Assembly (NCBI GenBank): GCA_965221935.1
Contig: CBDCSZ010000001.1
Coordinates: forward strand, 62,001 to 126,000
DNA from: JAPOXR01 sp965221935
Lineage (GTDB): Bacteria; Pseudomonadota; Alphaproteobacteria; Rhodobacterales; Rhodobacteraceae
Direction of reading: 5' to 3'
DNA length: 64,000 bases
How positions within the stretch are numbered: position 1 is the first letter of the stretch; each line of letters begins with the position of its first letter. Below, in pieces: positions 47,250-56,285 of the stretch. The notes below the pieces were generated by a model. The model saw only the letters and a list, made by a program, of their open reading frames with translations, did not search any database and was not told the origin of the DNA. The position numbers and the translations under genes were made by a program.

Positions 47250-47630
47250 CTGTCGCCGGCGGCGGCGGTCGGATCAGATGTCTGCACCCGGCCAGGGGCA
47301 CTGTCCGTTGACAGAATTCGACCATGAAGGCCGCTTGCGTCCCTTGACCAGGTGCAGCGCTGCGATCCAGCACACGGATGCGATGGCCGATTTGGCGCGG
47401 ACCGCATTCCAAAAAACGACAGCCGGGCGGCCAAGAGGCTACACGACTTTGGTTTCCGATCGATGCGCAGCGCCGCGACACACACGCCGCGCCCATCCGA
47501 AACAAATCCGCCGCTCCCCGCCGAAACAACCTGCAATTCAATTCCGCATGGTCGGCGCGCCTTCCCGTTTTCATCTGGCGGGCGGAGCCTTGACAGCGCA
47601 GGCAATTCACGACAAAGGGTGACGCCCTGA
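47250..47630. other. intergenic, no gene recognised
   Basis: About 380 bases between the thiolase and the tRNA gene. Short open frames show no recognisable domain. No clear hairpin-plus-T-run terminator was seen. Confidence 0.4.
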
Positions 47631-47706
<76 letters not shown>

Positions 47707-47760
47707 TATTTCAGAGCAAACACGTCGCTCCGGGACGATCCCCTGTGGGAAATTTGACGG

Positions 47761-48144
47761 GAAGCAGGCGAACGGTTTCGAATTGGACCGGCGTGTGACC
47801 GTCTGGAAACCGGAAAAGAACACGTCAGCGCAAGACCGCATGATCATGACGATTTCGAGTTCTTTGTGGTGTCGTTTTCCGAAGCTGCGGATGCAAACCG
47901 TCTCACCCGGAGGGTGCGAAAAGCGGTGGCGGATGACGGCTTGATCCGGGTCAACGGTTTCGCCTCGTTTTCCGGCAAACCGGTGCGCTTTGCGGTCCTG
48001 GCCGTCGGCATAAGAGTAAGCAGCTCTTTTGACAGCTCCAACGGCAGGGAATTTGCGCGGAGGACGAAACCGGTCGCGATCGGGTTGGCCGGGATTGACC
48101 GGATTTCTGTCGAACAGACGCTGACCGCCGCCGCCGAGGAATGA
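47761..48144 (+). pseudogene. cobW: CobW C-terminal domain remnant
   Basis: Frame reading HDHDDFEFFVVSFSEAADA, RLTRRVRKAVADDGLIRVNG, FASFSGKPVRFAVLAVG, FARRTKPVAIGLAGIDR and VEQTLTAAAEE to the stop at 48142-48144. This matches the whole C-terminal domain of the CobW GTPase/metallochaperone of cobalamin synthesis. The N-terminal GTPase part is absent; an in-frame stop lies at 47755-47757, just 48 bases after the tRNA. No valid start with ribosome site is seen. It is a truncated relic. Confidence 0.75.
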
Positions 48145-48501
48145 ATGCGCCTTGTCGCAGCCGAGAGCGGAATTATTGTCGATGGAACCGGCCGATGCCG
48201 GTCAAACGCCCGGCGAAACTGTTTTCCAATCGGCTGCGGACACGGATCTGACGGCATTGGCGGCCGCCAATGCCGCAACCGGTCGGGGCCGGAATTTCTG
48301 CTTCTGGCGCAGCTGCCTGGAAACGCCTGCAGGAACAAATGCCGCAGGGCAAATAAGTGGGCGAAAGATTCCCTGGCTGTTCCGATTTCCAGAAAATCTG
48401 GGAAAGTCACCGGGCTGTGAAATCACTTGGTTTGCGCAACAATAGCTGGATGCGATTTGCGTTCGGCCAGGTTTCATGGTCAACGGCTGCAACCCGCCGC
48501 G
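48145..48501. other. intergenic, no gene recognised
   Basis: About 360 bases between the cobW relic and the ankyrin gene. No recognisable gene, RNA or repeat. Confidence 0.4.
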
Positions 48502-49141
48502 GTGGAGCCGTCAATAAAACATTCTGGCAACCTCGCGGCAGTGACTGTCCTCTGCCCCACTCTCGTCTTGGCACAAGCCGATTGCGCAAATTGGAACACA
48601 CCGGGCTTCTTCCAGAACAGAACGGTGCAAAACGTGCAGTTTTGCATAGGCCAAGGAGGGATGGCTGAGGCGCCGGAGCAAATCTTAGGGGCGAGGAACG
48701 AGCACGGCCTGACACCGCTGCATTTCGCGGCGATGTCGGGCAACGACGAGACCGTCAGAGCTCTGGCTGACGCCGGGGCGAGGCCCGAAGCGCGGAGCGA
48801 GGCACTCCGGACGCAAGGCTGGACCCCCCTGCATTTCACGGCGGTTTCGGGCGATGCAGGGGCCGTCACCGCGCTGTTGGGCGCCGGAGCGAATGCCGAG
48901 GGACGGGGGCAGGTCTGACACAATTGGCCCGCATGACTGGACGCCCCTGCATGCTGCTGCGGCGAGGGGCACCGTCGAGACCGTCAGAGCATTGCCGGCC
49001 GCCGGGGCCAACCTCGAGCCGCGGGATCAGGACGGCCGCACGCCTCTGCAGCTGGCGAAGGCGGAGGGTGTCACCGAAACCGTCAATGCGTTGTTGGTCG
49101 CCGGAGCGAATTCCGAGGCATCTCAGACCGTAGGCGATTGA
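48502..49141 (+). pseudogene. exported ankyrin-repeat protein with +1 frameshift
   Basis: From the GTG at 48502 the frame gives a signal-peptide-like segment (LAAVTVLCPTLVLAQA), a short Cys-containing region (DCANWNTPGFFQN, VQFCIGQGG) and two ankyrin repeats (GLTPLHFAAMSGNDETVRAL, GWTPLHFTAVSGDAGAVTAL). At the G5 run at 48905-48909 the frame shifts by one base; two further repeats (DWTPLHAAAARGTVETVRAL, GRTPLQLAKAEGVTETVNAL) follow in the next frame to 49141. One base too many explains the break. Ankyrin proteins mediate protein contacts and are frequent in host-associated bacteria; the role here is unknown. Confidence 0.75.
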
Positions 49142-49485
49142 GGATGAATCTAAGCGCAAGTTCTGGCGATGCCGGCCTTTCAATGCGACACTGTGAATTC
49201 GAAGTCGGCGCAGTCTCGCATGGCGCGGCGAGGGCGTTCGGCCGGGCGGCCCTTCTCTGTTACAGTCCGCTTGCGGCGCCCCGCGGCCGGCAAAACCGGC
49301 ATGCAGGCGAAAGCAGCCGGCCTGCGCCGAAAAAAAAGCTCATATGTGTCTGAACAGGTACAGCCCGATTTCTCTGGCCGCGCTGTCCCTGTTTCGCTGA
49401 AAAATGCCGTCAGGGAATGTGGGATCAACCCACCGTCTCAAGTCAGAATATTCCGCGACCCAGCACCTCAGTCACGGGTGGTCGA
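49142..49485. other. intergenic, no gene recognised
   Basis: About 340 bases between the ankyrin gene and the convergent fic gene. Nothing coding was recognised. Confidence 0.4.
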
Positions 49486-50643
49486 TCACATCTCGTCGCC
49501 CGTCAAAATCTGCAGATATCGTTGATAGGCGTAGACGCGGCCACGCCGCTTGCCGGTGATCTCTCGAAGCACGCCGAGACTTTCCAGCAACACCACTGCC
49601 TTGCGCGCCGGCGGGGCGGTCAATCCGAGAAGCTGCGATGCGCGGGGAACGGCGACGACCGGATTGGACGGTAGACGCTCAAGCAACTGGATGGCGGCCA
49701 CGGTCGGCCGGTCATGGGCGATGATGCGATTGCGGTCATGCTCCACCAGCGCATGAAGCGCCTGTGCGACACGAACGCCGTCCTCTGCGGCATCGCGCAA
49801 ACACTCGAGGAAGAATCTGGTCCACCCCTCCCAATCGCCGTCGCTGCGCACGGCCGCCATCCGCGCGTAGTACTCCTGCTGCTTCCGCCTGAACGCCAGG
49901 CTGAGGTAGAGGAGCGGACGATCGAGCAGTCCCCAATGCTCTACCAGCAGTGCGATTAACAACCGTCCAATGCGGCCGTTGCCGTCGAGGAACGGGTGGA
50001 TCGTCTCGAACTGCACATGTGCGAGCCCAATCCGAACCAGCGGCGGTAGGTCGCTGTCGTCATACAGCCACCGCTCCAGCGCTGAGAGAGCGCCGGGAAC
50101 GTCCTCGGGCGGCGGCGGAACGAAGCGTGCGTTGCCGGGTCGGCTGCCGCCGATCCAGTTCTGAGATCGGCGAATTTCACCAGGAAGCATGTTCTCGCCG
50201 CGGACGCCGCGCATCAAAATGCGGTGGGTGTCGCGCAGCAGCCGCATGCTCAGCGTAAGACCCTGTGGATCGAACAGTTGCCGCCGTGCGTGTTCCAGCG
50301 CATCCACGTAATTAAAGACCTCTTGGACATCGTCCGGACGATCCGTCAGATCCGTGGCTTCGAAGGTGAGAACATCGCGGAGCGTGGCCTGCGTCCCCTC
50401 AATCTGCGAGGTGACGACCGCCTCCTTGCGAACGAATCCGTAAAGAAACCAGTCGGTGCTCGGGACCATCGATCCCGCCACGGCAAGACGGGCCAATTCG
50501 GTCTGCGCGTCTGCAAGAAGTTCGGATGTCGGACCGTCTTTCGCCAACGGCGGATTGGCCGGAGGCAGCGGGTCCGGAACGAACGCGCGAAACTCCTCTC
50601 CCAGGGCGCTGATTACCCGGTGCTGTCCTGTCTGGCGAGCCAT
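49486..50643 (-). CDS. Fic-domain protein with N-terminal inhibitory helix and C-terminal winged helix
   Basis: 385-residue Fic protein that would transfer AMP (or another phosphate-linked group) to target proteins. The Fic motif is complete: HPFLDGNGRIGR (about 235). An inhibitory-helix motif TSQIEGTQ lies before it, placing the protein in the class with an intramolecular inhibitor. The C-terminal 90 residues (TVAAIQLLERLPSNPVVAVPRASQLLGL to GRVYAYQRYLQILTG) look like a winged-helix DNA-binding domain, so it may also regulate its own gene. The start at 50643 is used because the longer frame runs through the promoter. GGAG lies about 11 bases upstream. Confidence 0.9.
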   Translation of the reverse strand: MARQTGQHRVISALGEEFRAFVPDPLPPANPPLAKDGPTSELLADAQTELARLAVAGSMVPSTDWFLYGFVRKEAVVTSQIEGTQATLRDVLTFEATDLTDRPDDVQEVFNYVDALEHARRQLFDPQGLTLSMRLLRDTHRILMRGVRGENMLPGEIRRSQNWIGGSRPGNARFVPPPPEDVPGALSALERWLYDDSDLPPLVRIGLAHVQFETIHPFLDGNGRIGRLLIALLVEHWGLLDRPLLYLSLAFRRKQQEYYARMAAVRSDGDWEGWTRFFLECLRDAAEDGVRVAQALHALVEHDRNRIIAHDRPTVAAIQLLERLPSNPVVAVPRASQLLGLTAPPARKAVVLLESLGVLREITGKRRGRVYAYQRYLQILTGDEM

Positions 50644-50674
50644 GCTGAGGAAACGCTCCTTGTCTCTGCGTTCA

Positions 50675-50703
50675 AAATAAAGAAACGTTCGTTTCTTTGT
50701 CAA
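50675..50703 (-). promoter_or_regulatory. fic promoter with palindrome in the spacer
   Basis: On the minus strand a consensus TTGACA (50703-50698), a 17-base spacer and TTATTT (50680-50675) form a σ70-type promoter about 30 bases before the fic start. A 20-base inverted repeat AAAGAAACG-AA-CGTTTCTTT (50698-50679) fills the spacer, the classic place for a repressor operator. It may be bound by the Fic protein's own winged helix. Confidence 0.7.
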
Positions 50704-51018
50704 GAGCGTTATGAATCGATGGTTTCTTTGTGTGTGCTGGTGCTGCTGCGACGGTCGATCCGCTACCCGAGGACATCAACGGCAGCTGCCCGGCCAATCA
50801 CCGCCGTCGCCGGCGTTGGAATCGACAGTGTCTCGGCGTTCTGTTTCCGAATTGTCTCTCCATGAATTTCCGCTCCTGCCACGCGCAGGTTCGGTTTACT
50901 TGGGACGATGGGAGTTTTTCAGATTGGCGGGCGCCGGCCTGTGTTGATCCGGCGCAGGTGCCCGAATGCATCGTGCGCCGCGCTGTCAGCCGCCTTCTTC
51001 TTTCCAGCCGGCCGCTGG
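50704..51018. other. intergenic, no gene recognised
   Basis: About 315 bases between fic and the SEC-C gene. No domain, RNA or repeat was recognised. Confidence 0.4.
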
Positions 51019-51489
51019 TCAGGAGGCTCCGCCAAGCGGGCCTCGAAGACGCTCGATGTCCTCGCGGTAGAGATCCCGGCTTTCCGGGTCGAAGTCTTCT
51101 GGATGCGCATCCATCCAGGCAATCATGCGCTCGCAATATTCGATCGCGAGTCCGGTTTCGCCGCGCGCTTCGCAGACCTTCGCCTTGCCCATGAGCCAAT
51201 CGGGCACCTCGAGATAGCGGGTCTTCAGCTCCATACAGGCGGCGTCGGCCTCATCGAGGCGGCCTTGATCGACCAAGCGGGGAACGCTGTTCGAGAGCCG
51301 GTCGAGCTCGGTCTCGACCCAGACGTATCCAGGCGGCGCTTCCGCCGGTATTGGACGCATGTGAGCGGCGGCGCCCCGATGCCAGCAGCGGCACTTGTAT
51401 TTCCTCCCGCTGCCGCAAGGGCAGGGTTGGTTTCTGCCGATCTTTGCCGTTGCCGCCTGGTCCTCGGCAACCCATCCGCCACTCTTCAT
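51019..51489 (-). CDS. SEC-C metal-binding motif protein
   Basis: 156-residue protein. An N-terminal SEC-C zinc-binding motif is seen (GRNQPCPCGSGRKYKCRC, about 18-35: C-x-C then C-x-C), as at the C-terminus of SecA. About 90 helical residues follow, resembling two TPR-like repeats (DRLSNSVPRLVDQGRLDEADAA, KAKVCEARGETGLAIEYCERM). Function unknown; SEC-C modules mediate zinc-dependent protein contacts. It lies alone on the minus strand. Confidence 0.8.
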   Translation of the reverse strand: MKSGGWVAEDQAATAKIGRNQPCPCGSGRKYKCRCWHRGAAAHMRPIPAEAPPGYVWVETELDRLSNSVPRLVDQGRLDEADAACMELKTRYLEVPDWLMGKAKVCEARGETGLAIEYCERMIAWMDAHPEDFDPESRDLYREDIERLRGPLGGAS

Positions 51490-51804
51490 ACTGCCGTTGC
51501 TCCGTCCGCGTCGTCGAGCCCGGGGCTGCGTCGCCGATGTGCGCCATCCTCAAAAGACGCGGCGCAGCGACAGCCGGACACCGCGGCTCTTGATCCGAGC
51601 CTCCGTCGGCGCGAGATCGATCGGCAACGGCTTCCGGCTCCCCGGCCTATCGATATATTACGCTGTCAGCGGGATCGGAAGCCACTTTATATCGGCGGAA
51701 AACGCATGCCGGTGGCAAGGAGGCGCGGATTGCAGAAAGGCAGTGAGTCCTCCAACAGGATTCCCGGAACATTGTCTGGCCGGACGAATGCGCCGGCGGC
51801 CCTC
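51490..51804. other. intergenic, no gene recognised
   Basis: About 315 bases between the SEC-C gene and the end of gcvP. Open frames are short and unrecognised. Confidence 0.4.
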
Positions 51805-54630
51805 CTATTTTGACCTGTAGCCCGAGAAATTTCTGTCGCCCCACACGTTGTCGATGCGATTGACAGGCGGCCAGTATTTCGCATCCCGGCGACAGCCCGC
51901 CGGAAACACCGCCGCATCCCGCGAATACGGCCGGTCCCAGTCGGAAAGCAGGTCCGCAAGGCTGTGGGGTGCATTCGTCAGGGGATTGTTGTCGGGATCG
52001 ATCCGGCCCTGCCTGATGGCTTCGATGTCGTCGTGTATCTGCAGCATGGCATCGCAGAACCGGTCGATTTCCTCCCGCGACTCAGATTCCGTTGGCTCTA
52101 TCATCAGCGTTCCGGCGACCGGCCAGCTCATCGTGGGCGGATGAAAACCGTTGTCAATCAGTCTCTTGGCGACGTCATCGACAGTAATGCAGGTGCCAGC
52201 GACAGCAGTTCGGACATCCACGATGCATTCATGCGCGACCAAACCATTCTGACCGGCGTAGCAGATATCATATTTTTCTCTGAGCCGGTGAGCGATGTAG
52301 TTCGCATTGACGATGGCGACGCGGGTTGCTCTGGCCAGCCCCTCCATTCCCATCATCAGGATGTATGCCCATGAGACCGGCAGAATCGAGGGGGACCCGT
52401 AAGCCGTTGCCGAAACCGCACCCTTCGCATCACCGCCAACCGGGTCGCCCGGCAGAAACGGTATCAGATGCCGTCGCACACCGATCGGGCCCATGCCGGG
52501 CCCGCCGCCGCCGTGCGGAATGCAAAAAGTCTTGTGGAGATTGAGATGACACACATCGGCCCCCAGATCGCCGGGACTGGCAATGCCGACCAGCGCATTG
52601 AGATTGGCGCCGTCCAGATAGACCTGACCGCCGTGCCGATGGGTCGCATCAATCACCGCGCGGACAGTGTCTTCAAACACTCCATGGGTTGACGGATAGG
52701 TGATCATCGTCGCGGCGAGCGCATCGCTGAGCTGCCGCGCTTTCCTTTCAAGGTCTTCCAGATCGATGGTCCCGTCATCACGCGTGTCGATTTCAACCAC
52801 CTTCATCCCTGCCATCTGCGCCGACGCGGCGTTGGTGCCGTGCGCGGATTTTGGGATCAGGCAGGTGCGGCGGCCGCGATCGTCATTGTGCTCGTGAAAC
52901 GCCTTGATCGCCATCAATCCGGCATACTCTCCCTGCGCTCCGGAATTGGGCTGCATGGAAACCGCTGCAAACCCTGTGACCGCGCAGAGTCTTTCGGAGA
53001 GATCCTGGATCATGTCCATGTATCCATCGACCTGATCCGCCGGAGCGTAAGGGTGGACCTGACCGAATTCAGGCCAAGTCACCGGCATCATTTCTGCAGC
53101 CGCATTTAGTTTCATGGTGCAGGATCCGAGGGGGATCATGGTGCGGTCAAGCGCCAGATCCCGGTCCGCCAGGCGCCGGATATACCGCATCAGAGCAGTC
53201 TCTGAACGGTTCATCTGGAACACAGCCTGCTGCATGTATTCCGTTTTCCGGAGCAGTCCCTCCGGCAGCGGCGACACCGCATCGCGCGTCCCCTGCTGGA
53301 AATCGGCGCCAAATGCCCGGCACACCGCTGCCAGCGTCCCTTCGCCGACAGTCTCGTCGAGCGCGATGCCGACCCGGTCGTCTCCTATCCGCCGGAGATT
53401 GATGCCTTCTTTCCGGGCCGCCTGCAGTACCGTTTGCTGCTCAGAGCCGACATCCACGGCGATCGTGTCAAAAAAATGCGTTGTTTCGACCCTTTGTCCG
53501 CTTCGCCGGAGCGCGGTCGCAAGGGCGGCCGCGTACAGGTGAATGCGCTCGGCAATCGCCCGGATTCCCAACGGTCCGTGAAACACGGCATAGAATCCGG
53601 CGATCACCGCCGGCAGCACCTGGGCGGTGCAAATGTTGGATTTGGCTTTCTGCCGGCGAATGTGCTGCTCGCGTGTCTGCAGCGCCAGACGAAGGGCCTC
53701 ATTCCCCCGGCTGTCGACTGAGATGCCGACGATGCGCCCGGGAAGGTCCCGCCTGAAAGCGCTTCCGCACGCGATGTATGCGGCATGCGGCCCGCCAAAT
53801 CCGAGCGGCAGGCCAAACCTTTGCGTCGACCCGACGGCAATGTCGGCGCCCATTGCGGCGGGTTCTTTCAAGATTGTGAGAGCCAGCGGATCCGCGGCGC
53901 AAATTGCAATCGCACCGGACTTATGAAGCGACGCGATGTCTTTTGAAAGGTCTCGCACATTGCCATAGGTGTCCGGGTATTGGAACAGCCCCCCGAACAG
54001 CTCGTCAGCCCGGAGGTCTTCCACGCAATTCCCGACAACCAGCTGGATCCCAAGCGGCTGCGCCCTGGTCCTGAGAACTGCAAGAGTCTGCGGATGGCAG
54101 GCGGCGTCGGCGAAGAACTTTTCAGATTTGCTGCGTGAAACCCGTTTTGCCATCGCCATCGCTTCCGCGGCGGCCGTCGCCTCGTCGAGCAGAGACGCAT
54201 TGGCAACCTGCAGTCCCGTCAGATCGCAGATCATTGTTTGGAATGTCAGAAGGACTTCGAGGCGGCCTTGGCTGATTTCCGCCTGGTAAGGCGTGTAGGC
54301 CGTGTACCAGGCGGGGTTTTCCAGCACGTTGCGCTGAATTGCCGACGGTGTGACCGCCCGGTGATAGCCCATTCCAATCAGCGAAACAAAATCCCGGTTG
54401 CGGGCCGCCGTGTCCCGCATCAGCGCAAGCGCCTCGCTTTCGGTCAAAGGGCCGCCAAGGTCTGCGGGCGATGCCCGGCCGAGGTTTGCCGGGAGCGCGG
54501 CTTCGATCAGCGCTTCTTCGCTTTCAAAGCCCAGCGTCTCCAGCATTGCGGCAATGCCCGCGCGGGTGGGGCCGATATGCCTTAGGTTCGCGAAGTCGTC
54601 GGGGTTATAACCGGTTCGTTCAAAAGCCAT
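51805..54630 (-). CDS. gcvP: glycine dehydrogenase (decarboxylating), P protein
   Basis: 941-residue PLP enzyme of the glycine cleavage system, fused full-length type. It decarboxylates glycine and passes the aminomethyl group to the lipoyl arm of GcvH. The N-terminal half starts FANLRHIGPT and contains MGYHRAVTPSAIQRNVLENPAWYTAYTPYQ. The C-terminal half has the Schiff-base lysine in CHLNLHKTFCIPHGGGGPGMGPIGV (about 700). Last gene of gcvT-gcvH-gcvP; 14 bases after gcvH. Confidence 0.96.
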   Translation of the reverse strand: MAFERTGYNPDDFANLRHIGPTRAGIAAMLETLGFESEEALIEAALPANLGRASPADLGGPLTESEALALMRDTAARNRDFVSLIGMGYHRAVTPSAIQRNVLENPAWYTAYTPYQAEISQGRLEVLLTFQTMICDLTGLQVANASLLDEATAAAEAMAMAKRVSRSKSEKFFADAACHPQTLAVLRTRAQPLGIQLVVGNCVEDLRADELFGGLFQYPDTYGNVRDLSKDIASLHKSGAIAICAADPLALTILKEPAAMGADIAVGSTQRFGLPLGFGGPHAAYIACGSAFRRDLPGRIVGISVDSRGNEALRLALQTREQHIRRQKAKSNICTAQVLPAVIAGFYAVFHGPLGIRAIAERIHLYAAALATALRRSGQRVETTHFFDTIAVDVGSEQQTVLQAARKEGINLRRIGDDRVGIALDETVGEGTLAAVCRAFGADFQQGTRDAVSPLPEGLLRKTEYMQQAVFQMNRSETALMRYIRRLADRDLALDRTMIPLGSCTMKLNAAAEMMPVTWPEFGQVHPYAPADQVDGYMDMIQDLSERLCAVTGFAAVSMQPNSGAQGEYAGLMAIKAFHEHNDDRGRRTCLIPKSAHGTNAASAQMAGMKVVEIDTRDDGTIDLEDLERKARQLSDALAATMITYPSTHGVFEDTVRAVIDATHRHGGQVYLDGANLNALVGIASPGDLGADVCHLNLHKTFCIPHGGGGPGMGPIGVRRHLIPFLPGDPVGGDAKGAVSATAYGSPSILPVSWAYILMMGMEGLARATRVAIVNANYIAHRLREKYDICYAGQNGLVAHECIVDVRTAVAGTCITVDDVAKRLIDNGFHPPTMSWPVAGTLMIEPTESESREEIDRFCDAMLQIHDDIEAIRQGRIDPDNNPLTNAPHSLADLLSDWDRPYSRDAAVFPAGCRRDAKYWPPVNRIDNVWGDRNFSGYRSK

Positions 54631-54644
54631 TTTTCGCGCTGACC

Positions 54645-55007
54645 TTACAATGTGAGTTTTCGGTATTCGCTTGCGTCCAGCAGTTCATCGCATTCAGAGT
54701 GGTCAGACAGCTTCAGCTTGAAAAACCAGCCGTCGCCTTCAGGGTCGTCGTTCACAAGCTCCGGGTTTTCGGCGATTGCTGAATTGACCTCTGTCACCGT
54801 GCCCGACACAGGTGCGTAAATATCCGATGCCGCCTTCACGCTTTCCACGACCGCGGCGTCTTCATTGGCGTCGAATTCCGAGCCCACCTGGGGCAGCTCG
54901 ACAAAAACGATATCGCCGAGCTGGTTCGCCGCGAATTCGGTGATGCCGACAGTCGCCTCGTCGCCATGCAGCTCCAGCCACTCGTGCTCTTCGGTGAATT
55001 TCAACAT
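54645..55007 (-). CDS. gcvH: glycine cleavage system H protein
   Basis: 120-residue lipoyl carrier protein shuttling the aminomethyl group between GcvP and GcvT. The lipoylated lysine is in VVESVKAASDIYAP (about 60). The start at 55007 (MLKFTEEHEWLEL) overlaps the gcvT stop by one base (TGATG), so the longer open frame into gcvT is rejected. The C-terminus GWFFKLKLSD is typical. Confidence 0.96.
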   Translation of the reverse strand: MLKFTEEHEWLELHGDEATVGITEFAANQLGDIVFVELPQVGSEFDANEDAAVVESVKAASDIYAPVSGTVTEVNSAIAENPELVNDDPEGDGWFFKLKLSDHSECDELLDASEYRKLTL

Positions 55008-56170
55008 CAGACTCTCCCTTTTTTCCTTCGGTAGCGGCTGCGAACGAATGGCAGTATCACGACTTCGACGGGCAAACTGCGCCCCCGGACTTTTCCGAGC
55101 AGCTGCGCCCCGGCGTCGGCATGGTAAGTGCGCACATAACCCATGGAAACTGGCCCCCCAAAACTCGGACCGAAACCGCCCGAGGTCACGACCCCAAGCA
55201 GTTCGCCCGTTGCGCGTGAAAGCAGTTCTGTCCCGCGCCGCATCGGTGCTCTGCCCTCGGGACGGAGACCGACCCGTCTTCGCGAAGGGCCGATGATAAG
55301 TTCGCGCTCGATTCGCCGCTGGCCCAGATAACCGCCCCGGCGTTCGCCGCCCGGCCTTCTGACGGGTGAAATCGCCCATGCGAGACCGGCTTCAATCGGA
55401 CTCGTGCCGGCATCGATATCGTTGCCGTAAAGGCAAAGTCCCGATTCCAGCCTGAGCGTGTCACGCGCGCCGAGACCTGCGGGTTCGACTTCCGCCATTT
55501 CGACAAGCTCGTCGCAAAACGATTCCACAAAACCGTCCGGCATGGAAATCTCGAACCCGTCCTCACCGCTGTATCCGGATCGCGAAACCCACAGCGCATG
55601 GCCTTCCATTGCGTGACTGGCCACGTCAAGAAATCTCATTTCTCCGACATTCGGCACAATTCGCTGCAAAGCTGTTTCGGCCGCCGGTCCCTGCAGCGCC
55701 ACCGCCGCCCGGTCAGAAGCAAGCTCAACCGTGCAGGACGCGCCCAGAGACTCGGAAATGTGGGCGAAGTCGGCTTCTTTTCGGGACGCGTTGACCACCA
55801 AAAGATAATGGTCTCCCCAATTTGACACCATCAGGTCATCAAGAATTCCGGCGGTGGCGGAGGTCAGCAGACCATAGGTTTGCCTTCCCACCGGCAGCCC
55901 CAGCAGGTTTCCGGGGATCAAACTCTCCAGCGCAAGCCCCGCATCGGCATTTGACCCGCTGTTCGCCCTGACGACGATCTGACCCATATGGCTGATATCG
56001 AAAAGCGATGCCGAACTCCGTGTCCATTTGTGTTCGGCAATAATTCCGCCGGCGTATTGCACCGGCATGTCATAGCCGGCGAACGGCGAGAACTTTGCCT
56101 GCCGCCGCTGGTGAAAGCGGTGTAACGGCGTTCGTTTCAATTCACTCGTGCCACTCAAACCAGACTCCAT
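55007..56170 (-). CDS. gcvT: aminomethyltransferase, T protein
   Basis: 387-residue tetrahydrofolate-dependent T protein of the glycine cleavage system. It shows FSPFAGYDMPVQY, FDISHMGQI, and SGYSGEDGFEISMP, all conserved in GcvT, with a C-terminal barrel domain. The ATG at 56170 (MESGLSGTSELKRTPLHRFH) is preferred: AAGG is adjacent and the upstream frame to 56302 runs through a structured leader and into gltX. First gene of the operon. Confidence 0.94.
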   Translation of the reverse strand: MESGLSGTSELKRTPLHRFHQRRQAKFSPFAGYDMPVQYAGGIIAEHKWTRSSASLFDISHMGQIVVRANSGSNADAGLALESLIPGNLLGLPVGRQTYGLLTSATAGILDDLMVSNWGDHYLLVVNASRKEADFAHISESLGASCTVELASDRAAVALQGPAAETALQRIVPNVGEMRFLDVASHAMEGHALWVSRSGYSGEDGFEISMPDGFVESFCDELVEMAEVEPAGLGARDTLRLESGLCLYGNDIDAGTSPIEAGLAWAISPVRRPGGERRGGYLGQRRIERELIIGPSRRRVGLRPEGRAPMRRGTELLSRATGELLGVVTSGGFGPSFGGPVSMGYVRTYHADAGAQLLGKVRGRSLPVEVVILPFVRSRYRRKKGRV

Positions 56171-56199
56171 CCTTGATTCCCGGAAAGGCAGCCGGCGGC

Positions 56200-56279
56200 G
56201 GGAGTCGCTGATAACCCGGCGCTTTGCCTGTGCTGCATTTCGATAACCGCAATTCCGGCCGGCGCGGCGCCCGACTCCC
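56200..56279 (-). other. inverted-repeat leader upstream of gcvT
   Basis: An 8-base pair of arms, GGGAGTCG and CGACTCCC on the transcript, encloses 64 GC-rich bases in the 115-base gap between gltX and gcvT. It could form a long-range stem in the gcvT leader. The conserved elements of the tandem glycine riboswitch were not recognised, so no riboswitch is claimed. Confidence 0.25.
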
Positions 56280-56285
56280 ACCCGC

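Noticed and set aside
47844..48410. 188-codon minus-strand open frame downstream of the tRNA
   Set aside because: The plus strand carries a clear CobW domain in the same place; the minus translation shows nothing.
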